DNA from: Paraescarpia echinospica
Lineage: Eukaryota; Annelida; Polychaeta; Sabellida; Siboglinidae
DNA: 64,000 bases
Direction of reading: 5' to 3'
NCBI GenBank assembly: GCA_020002185.1
Contig: CM034534.1
Location: forward strand, 30,647,851 to 30,711,850
The translations under genes were made by a program, and so were the position numbers. Under the pieces are notes generated by a model, which saw only the letters and a list, made by a program, of their open reading frames with translations, was not told the DNA's origin and did not search any database. Shown in pieces: positions 57,313 to 64,000 of this stretch (positions are counted from its first letter, which is position 1; each line of letters begins with the position of its first letter).

Positions 57313-57630
57313 ATGAGAGTTCGACTGAAGGGGAGACACGGAAACATCACCCTCCTCCAGTGTTACTCACCGACCAATGACGGAGAGGATGAGGACAGGG
57401 ACGCTTTCTACAAAAGCCTTCAAGCAGAAGTGGACAGGTCACCACGCCATGACGTCACAATTGCCATGGGATACCTGAATGCAAAAGTTGGAAGTGAAGT
57501 GAACACCCACAACGACAGGCTCATGGTAAGGAACGGATATGGCATCGTGAACAATAATGGTGAAAAACCGGTGAACTTTTTGTGGCATGAACAATCTTTC
57601 CATTGGAGGGTCCGTTTTCCAACACCTTGA
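57313..57630 (+). pseudogene. LINE apurinic endonuclease domain fragment
   Basis: RLKGRHGNITLLQCYSPTND, then a segment ending DVTIAMGYLNAKVG and NGYGIVNNNGEKPVNF. The order LxCYSPT...D...GxLNAKVG matches the exonuclease/endonuclease/phosphatase fold of LINE APE domains; the usual GDxNAKVG has become GYLNAKVG, losing the catalytic Asp. The frame stops at 57630; downstream pieces (AQIDLVLT) continue in another frame. Confidence 0.8.
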
Positions 57631-58662
57631 CATGCACAAATTGACTTGGTACTCACCAAACAGAAGCTACCGTAATCAGACTGACCATCTGATGATCAAC
57701 GGCAAGAGGCGCCACTCTCGATTAGACTTGATAGTGAAGCGAGGAGCAAATGTCGGAAGTCACCATCACAGCTTACCTATCAAGCTAACACCGAAAAGTA
57801 CAGGACTCCGAACATTGAATAAAACATATATGATGTTGAGAGGTTTAGGGATCCAGCAGTGAAGAAAAGCTTCATTCTTCAAGTGATAAACCTATATTGA
57901 GTTCTGAGCAGCCTTGAAGTAGAACACGACTACACAGAAGACATCGACACAACCTGGAAACAGATAGCCTCCATATACACCAAGAGCAGCGAAGTCAGAC
58001 TAGGACACAGGCAGAGGAAGAGAACGGACAGGATAACATCAACAAAATTGGAAGCAATCAACAACAGAAGAGCAACAAACAAGACGCTACTGGAAGCAAA
58101 ATTAGAAAGACTAAAAGAACAATACCATGAGCAATATAGAGAAGAACATCGGGAGGTCAAAAGACATGTGTGAGCAGACAAGCGAACTTACATAGAAGAC
58201 CTGACAAAACGAGCGGAAGAAGCGGGTGAGAGAAATGAATAAGGAACTGTATACAAAATAACTAAGATCATTAGCGGGGAATGTCGCACCACTTCCCATA
58301 CCCAAATTAAAGACAAGCAAGGGAATCTCCTCACGACAGAGAAGGAGCAAGAAACTCGATTGACAGAACACTTTAGTGAAGTACTAAACAGGCCACCACC
58401 ACAATAGTATGCTATTACAGAAGAAGCAGTAGCAGACCTGGAGATAAAGACATATGCTCCCCAGATAACAGAATCATCTACGGACGGAACAGGCTGGGTT
58501 TCGCAGAGGAAGGGGATGCTCTGATCATATTTTTACGCTGAGGAACATCATCGAGCAGTGTTCAGATTGGCAAAGGCAGCTGTACATAAACATTATACAT
58601 TTTAGGAAGCCTTTTATAGCATAAGCAGAAACTGCTTCTGGCGCATTCTCAGATCATACGGA

Positions 58663-59432
58663 ATGCCACAACGCATCGTCAACATCATCAACACTTTCTA
58701 CACCAACTTCACCTGCAATGTTGGACCCAGCGATCTTCACTTTGAGGTTAAGTCAGGTGTGAGACAGGGCTGCGTTATGCCAGCTGTGCATTTCATTGTT
58801 GTCATCTACCTGGGTCATGAAACGAACAACAGAAGATGTGCCAAGAGGGCTTCGCTGGACTCCTTTTTCTGTACTAGAGGATCTGGATTCTGCCGATGAC
58901 CTTGTTCTTATGTCCCACACTCGCAAACAAAGCCGTGATCCTGAATGTTAATATGTTAGCCTCAGTGAAGATGGACAACAAAAACCTTTTCAGCAATGAA
59001 GTATTCACTTATTTTGGAAGTGACATTAGCCAAAATGGAGGAGCTGGCATAGACATTCGCAACATACTGAACAAGGTACGGAATGCCTTCATGAGCCTAC
59101 TTGCAGCAGTTTGGCGTTCAGCACAGTACAGCATAAGGACAAAACTCAGACTTTTCCAGAGTTGCGAGCTATCAACATTGCTGTATGGGGCGGAGTGCTG
59201 GAGAATGACGGAGAACTTATCCAGACTGTCCACCTTCCTTCCATCACAAAACAGCTGTCTGGTAAACGCCAGACGGGAAGCGGAAATGTGGGCGCCCAAA
59301 GACAACACTGAGGAGAGCAGTGGAGGCGGAGCTGAGGGAAATGAACCACACCTGGGGCTCCATATAGCGAATGGCCGGAGACAGACACAGGTGGAGGAAC
59401 TTCGTCGCTGCCCTAAACGCCAGAGGGCGTAA
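58663..59432 (+). pseudogene. LINE reverse transcriptase, C-terminal pieces
   Basis: 58663-58899 reads MPQRIVNIINTFYTNFTCNV and VKSGVRQGCVMP. 58896-59432 reads NEVFTYFGSDISQNGGAG, RTKLRLFQSCELSTLLYGAE and ends GRRQTQVEELRRC. At least two frame changes break the RT. It belongs to the same broad group as the LINE at 30605-32974 by its C-terminal motif. Confidence 0.8.
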
Positions 59433-59524
59433 CGGGTAGTAAGTAAGCAAATGAGTAATACGACAGGGTGCCAACATTTGAAGAACAATAATGTATGATG
59501 TGTATATAAAAATCAATAACAACC

Positions 59525-61262
59525 CGGAGATTATAAGTATTACTCCAATGCGTTAGTTGTTGGTTGGGTTTGCTTATCCATTTCCGGGCGTTGCAGCCTT
59601 GATGGATTGTCTGTAGACAGCTCTTTCGTTTGCTAGTCTCCCCACTCGCCAGACGTCTGCTCCCACCCATTCCTCTATGTCCTTCTCTCATTGTCTCCTA
59701 GGTCTTCCTCTGCTTCTGCTGCCTTTCACTTTTCCTTCCATTATTAGTCTCTCTTAGAGATTGATGCCATTTCACATGGCCGAAATAACTTAGTTTCTGT
59801 TTCTTTACAAAGTTCAATAAAGTCCCGGGTATCACACCAAGCTCATTTGCGATGGATTCGTTAGTTCTACGTTCAGTCCACGACACTCGTAATGTCTTTC
59901 TATAACACTTGTTTTCAAATGCATTTATACGTTTAGTAATGTTCTTATTAAGAGTCCAGGTTTCGCATACATACGTAACAGTTGGAAATGTGCAGACTCG
60001 GATAATTCGTAGTTTCATATCTTTGTTCGTTGCTTTTCACAGCTTCTTCATTTCCGTCAACTTTTTACTCGCCATTGCCAACCTCCGCTTGATCTCTTTC
60101 GTCCCATCTCCATACACTTCTATCAGTGATCCCAGATATTCAAAACTTTCCACTCTTTCTATTTCCTCGCCATCTACTATAACTTCTGATGGTTCCCGAC
60201 ATCCCTTCACATCCATAATCTTAGTCTTCTTTACGTTTCGTTTCAATCCTTTCATCTCACTGTGCTCTTTAACAGTAGTTAATTTTTTTTATCCAATCCT
60301 TCTTTTGTATCGGATATTAACGCTGTGTCATCGGCATATCTCAATTCATATATCTCCTGTCCGTTCACTTTCAGTCCATTAAAAAACTTGCTTGTCGTGT
60401 CAGGCTCGACCTCTCTCATAATATTCTCTGTGTATATACTGAATAGGTGGGGGACAAAATGCACCCCTGGCTCACTCCCTTGCTGACTGGGAACCAATCT
60501 GTGGTACCACACTCTAATCTCACTGCAGACTGCTGTCCAATATATAAATGTCGGATAAGTGATGTAATTTTCTGGTCAAATCCCATGTATATCAAGGTTT
60601 TCCAGAGGTGTTGATGACTAACATTATCAAAAGCTTTTGCATAATCTATGAAACTGATCCTAAGGTCATGGTTGAATTCTCTGCATTTTTTAATTAACAT
60701 CTTCAGGTTGAAAATGTGATCTCTTCCAGTCCGGAAACCAGCTTGTGTTCTGTTGACTTCACATTCTAATTTTGTTGTAATTCTCTTCATTATGATTTTA
60801 GCATAATTTTGCTCGCATGGCTGATGAGGGATATCGTCCTGTGGTTTGAGCATTCTTGTATGTCACCTTTTCTCGGTATTGGTATAAGGATGGCTTGTTT
60901 CCATTCCATGGGCCATGGTCCACTTTTCCATATTTTCTTGCATAATGTGTGATAGATATCCACACCTGCTTCGCCACTTGCTCTTATTAGCTCTGCAGTG
61001 ATGTCATCAGTGCCAGGTGATTTTCTGTCTTTTAGACGTTTTATTGCCCACTCCACCTCTGAACGCAAAGGTTCAAGTTCATCTTCTGGTTTTGTCCACT
61101 CCCTTCCTTCATCCATGTCTACCTCTTCTGTTTCTTCTTTCTTAAACATGCTTTCACAATATTGCTTCCATCTTTCAAGTATGGCATCGCTTTCTGTCAG
61201 AGTCATTCCCGTTACATCTAGTACATTCCATACAATGTGTAATTCTCTCGAAGAGTTGTCAG
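59525..61262 (-). mobile_element. RTE-like LINE, 5'-truncated
   Basis: Minus-strand frames in order: 61206-60790, 60853-60416, 60512-60279, 60255-60037 and 60018-59698. Segments include RLKDRKSPGTDDITAELIRA, KQAILIPIPRKGD, FIDYAKAFDNVSHQHLWKTL, VSKGVSQGCILSP and ELRYADDTALISDTKEGL, then VESFEYLGSLI and KLSYFGHV. YADD is intact, and few frameshifts separate the blocks, so this copy is younger than its neighbour. The endonuclease is missing. It meets the plus-strand LINE tail to tail. Confidence 0.88.
60416..61206 (-). pseudogene. RTE-like LINE reverse transcriptase core
   Basis: Two overlapping frames cover RT fingers and palm: a pre-RT segment with KSPGTDDITAELI, the IPIPRKGD block, QAGFRTGRDHIFNL, the palm Asp in FIDYAKAFDNV and the KGVSQGCILSP block. 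A frameshift near 60800-60850 and another near 60470 separate it from the part with YADD. Confidence 0.85.
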
Positions 61263-62093
61263 TGTAATCATGAGCCCTGGCCGGAAGTGAGTGAGATTTA
61301 TGTTTTTAAATCTCACAGTGGCCATATGTAAGCGTTTTGCTACTTGCATAAATAATATAAACTGGTCAAGGAAGACCTGTGTATCCGTATTATAATTTGT
61401 AAAACATCACACGAAGCAACTGGTCTATCTACAACGACCCAGGGAGTCCCATTTTAGATCTTTCAATATCTCAGTGATATTATAGTTTATAGTTTCTCGG
61501 CTGTTTTAGTTATTTACTATTTTTGTTGAACGCCGCAGGTCTAACTATATCTTGATGTTTTGATATTCTGTTGTACATAGGGGTAGGTTGGGACTTAAGA
61601 CCATAGTGGGGCCTTGAGCCACCCGTACAACCTTGTTAATAGCAACCAGACAAAACGTTTAGAGTTCTCTTGAAGCAGGTCGTGGCTACGTACAACATCA
61701 CGGCCATCTGACTAATTATAGATGACTAACTGCGCGCAAAATATCACGATTGTATGTGTTTTAACCGATAAATAGTTTTGAGTAAATATTTCGTGAATTT
61801 TGTTATTTTCTTAATGCATCTATCATAAGTAATGCAATGTTGTTAATAATAGCATAATAACAAAACAGGATACACTCATGTTCTGTCAATATCTGAAACA
61901 GTTCTTGGCAGCTGCTAGTCTAGTTTTCGATAATGCTCGTTTTGCATGTACATTTGTGATCAGACACCCATGAGCCGAAAACTGTGGGGTCCGATGAGCA
62001 GATTTATGGGTTCAAAAATTTGCTGGTGCAACCCCCCCACGTTTGTTGTGTTCAATATGACACATTCGTAGCTTTCGAATGTTGGTATATCAT
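61263..62093. other. Unassigned spacer
   Basis: No exon or repeat recognised. Confidence 0.4.
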
Positions 62094-62248
62094 GATCCGT
62101 TAAGGGTCTTCTTCTTCTCTGACTTTTCCCGTCATCTGTGGTCGTCGGTATGGCTGGTAAATTTCTTTCTCCATGTCGCCCTGTCCATCACCACATCTGC
62201 ACTCAGACCCACGATTTCCATGTCTCTTCTGCATGTGATCCGTTAAGG
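62094..62248 (-). mobile_element. 131-bp LINE 3' stub with 12-bp target duplication
   Basis: GATCCGTTAAGG at 62094-62105 and 62237-62248 brackets 131 bases. On the minus strand these read RRDMEIVGLSADVVMDRATW followed by RKKF, the last residues of a LINE RT protein (compare VMDRAKWR at many LINE C-termini), and end in GAAGAAGAAGA. A textbook severely 5'-truncated retrotransposition. Confidence 0.85.
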
Positions 62249-62969
62249 TTAGTATAACATAAATTGATCGGTTTCCTGTAACTTCAGAACGCTACCATAA
62301 CAAATATGGAGACACTGGCGCCGGAACGATAATATTGCTTCAGCACCATTCCGCTGTCGGATCATGACATCGGAAGGCGGAGGGGGATTGCTAGTAGTTA
62401 AGGAGAGGATTTCGCGGAGCAGATGTGGCGCCATGAAAATGTGGGAGTGAAGAAGCTGACTCACTTCCGGTTAGGAGCGCCCCATGGGGACTATTGACCT
62501 ACTTAATCCGATGACGTCATATCCCTTCATTATTGTCCACCCCCCTAGTGACTGTTGGGAACGTTAGTGCGTGCGTGTCTGTGCGTGTAAAACTAAACAC
62601 CTACGTCGCCCACCCTTAAGAGGGCTTACCTGATATATGATCTATGAATAAAACGACCACAACACGATATTTTAAAGGTGTTTTTCACAATTTAATCATC
62701 TTCCGATTCGTAATCGGAATCAGGCTCGTCCGTGTATAAGATCCATCACTGTATTGCTGGAAGTGGTGATGGTGGAGGTCGTGGATATAATTAGTGCATC
62801 AATTCTCCCATGACCTCCCAGTAAGTGTACCAATGTACATCTTCCCAAACACTGAAACACATAATTAGAAAAAAATTAAACGAATATGTTTGCTTACGAA
62901 TCAAAATTGAGTTGATAAAACGGTTATATAAATCTACTCTCAACCTCAAAGCATTTCATTTTAGACAAA
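62249..62969. other. Unassigned spacer
   Basis: A minus-strand acidic frame at 62696-62744 (ILYTDEPDSDYESEDD-stop) looks like a protein C-terminus but is preceded in frame by a stop, with no acceptor between. Nothing else recognised. Confidence 0.35.
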
Positions 62970-63210
62970 GGCTCTTGCTGACACAACAAAATATGTTTAA
63001 TGAAATACTTGCATAACACACCATTTCACATAACAAACACCTTGGCTCTTGCTGACACAACAAAATATATTTAACGAAACACTTGCGTAACACACCATTT
63101 CACATAACAAACAACTTGGCTTTAAATCTTAAATATGAAAGCCTCTTGCTGACACAAAAAAATTAGACCTCACGAAACACTTGTGCAACACATAATTCCA
63201 GACAACAAAA
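62970..63210. repeat. 74-bp tandem repeat, about three units
   Basis: Units starting GGCTCTTGCTGACACAACAA at 62970 and 63044 are 74 bases and nearly identical. A third, diverged unit (GCCTCTTGCTGACACAA) starts near 63140 after 22 bases of spacer. Confidence 0.85.
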
Positions 63211-63600
63211 GAGAGATCACAACATAATGGATGTTGATATTATACGATATGTGCTTATTATAATCAAGTGTCTCTTTGTCAGCACACATTTTTTTCAATC
63301 TACATGAGGCGCCACTTGCAGACAACAAAGACCTATTTCAACTCACGGTTATCACATCTGTTTTTTTATTACTGGCTGTGTGCGCGCGCATATTTGATAT
63401 GTGTATACGGGCCCTTATTCATCTTTTAAAGAATATGGCTTTCCTCATTATGATAAGTAAGTGATATCGATTAGACCGCGCCCAGTGAACCAATCAAACC
63501 TAAAGCAATCTTAATCAATAATTTATATACCAACAGACAAAATAATGAAATACTTACATTTGTTTTGTACACCTATCACGCGGAGCATCTTGTGATATAG
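63211..63600. other. Unassigned spacer
   Basis: AT-rich with no recognisable feature. Confidence 0.35.
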
Positions 63601-63629
63601 TTGGCCATCTGCAAACGCATCGTTCAGAC

Positions 63630-63662
63630 ATTATCTCTCTCACTCTCTCTCTCTCTCTCTGT
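63630..63662. repeat. (TC)n microsatellite
   Basis: CTCTCTCTCT run of about 30 bases with one interruption, directly before the acidic open frame. Confidence 0.85.
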
Positions 63663-64000
63663 GTCACAACACATCAACAAACCCTCCAACTCTGACCACC
63701 AACACTGTGACGTAAACAACGATGTTATCGTCATATCAGATCATGATGAACATAACGAAGACCAGCCAACCATCGATTTAACCGAATCTACTTGGTCATC
63801 ATCATCTGTTGATGAAATCCAAGATCGCGCACAACATATCACCAGCTGACAGACTATTGAACAAGCCATAGCCAGTGCTTGTGTTAGGTACGTGACTCGT
63901 GAACTGTGTCACGTGTTCGAGGTCATAGAAGGAAATGGTACTGACATCGACGCCTATACAATCGAAGCATACCTTCGTTGCCTAGTTGTTGACATTAATG
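63663..64000 (+). CDS. Acidic protein fragment with SUMO-interaction-like motifs (runs off window)
   Basis: The frame reads through INKPSNSDHQHCDVNND, VIVISDHDEHNEDQP, TIDLTESTWSSSSVDEI to a TGA at 63847-63849. It then stays open in the same frame to the window end (QTIEQAIASACVRYVTREL ... IEAYLRCLVVDIN). VIVIS followed by acidic residues and IDLTE both match SUMO-interacting motifs. CTGACAG just after the TGA could be a splice acceptor, so the two parts may be separate exons. There is no credible ATG in the window. It could be a transposon protein or a host gene; unrecognised. Confidence 0.35.

Larger units (their letters stand above)
56713..59450 (+). mobile_element. Decayed APE-type LINE, near full length
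   Basis: 5' part (about 56760-56990) is a GC-rich leader. The endonuclease region (about 57070-57840) gives IGFWNVKTM, GVNESR-like and GNITLLQCYSPTND segments. The RT region (about 58640-59230) gives FEVKSGVRQGCVMP and, in another frame, DSADDLVLMSH, the catalytic box with Ser in place of Phe/Tyr. The C-terminal part gives LSTLLYGAECWRMTENLSR. It ends near CGTAACGGGTAGTAAGTAAG. Many stops and shifts. Confidence 0.85.

Noticed and set aside
62696..62745. Acidic minus-strand C-terminus ILYTDEPDSDYESEDD
   Set aside because: An in-frame stop precedes it with no acceptor between, so no supported exon.

Overview
The window is eukaryotic and looks like a marine invertebrate, probably a lophotrochozoan such as a mollusc or brachiopod. 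The reasons are AT-rich sequence, long introns with GT-AG sites, one host gene spread over 17 kb, and many diverse transposons (hAT, piggyBac, Harbinger, DIRS and several LINE clades). The phylum is inferred; no rRNA or mitochondrial marker is present. Short open frames are abundant and mostly meaningless, so calls rest on protein motifs, splice sites with matching phase, terminal inverted repeats (TIRs) and target-site duplications (TSDs).

Region 1 (1-18.5 kb): the minus strand carries the middle of an actin-binding LIM protein gene (ABLIM/Unc-115 family). Eight exons, plus one candidate cassette exon, join in phase. They encode LIM1, LIM2 and the start of the Ser/Pro-rich linker. Start codon, villin headpiece and 3' end are outside the window. 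The gene lies between two copies of one young hAT transposon: a 3' end at 1-515, and a complete element at 18.86-22.04 kb with an intact two-exon transposase.

Region 2 (22-35.6 kb): few host signals. It holds a Harbinger MITE, a piggyBac-type MITE, and a 6 kb DIRS-like tyrosine-recombinase retrotransposon (minus strand). A LINE is inserted in the DIRS element, and a non-autonomous hAT-like element is inserted in the LINE. TSDs document the order.

Region 3 (34.8-46.8 kb): a mosaic of non-autonomous elements. It contains an inverted pair of 0.85 kb hAT-like repeats, a LINE RT remnant, a foldback element carrying its own LINE insertion and a tRNA-like sequence, a second piggyBac-type MITE, and two perfect short hairpins.

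Region 4 (47.0-50.8 kb): three nearly identical tandem copies of a 1.26 kb unit. Each holds the same intact 107-codon open frame behind a splice acceptor, a candidate 23-base microexon, and a TA-flanked MITE in the presumed intron. This is the least explained part of the window and the best candidate for something undescribed.

Region 5 (50.8-64 kb): mostly unassigned sequence, then a decayed APE-type LINE (plus strand) and an RTE-like LINE (minus strand) tail to tail, a 131-base LINE stub with a 12-base TSD, a 74-base tandem repeat, and at the right edge an acidic open frame with two SUMO-interaction-like motifs that runs off the window.
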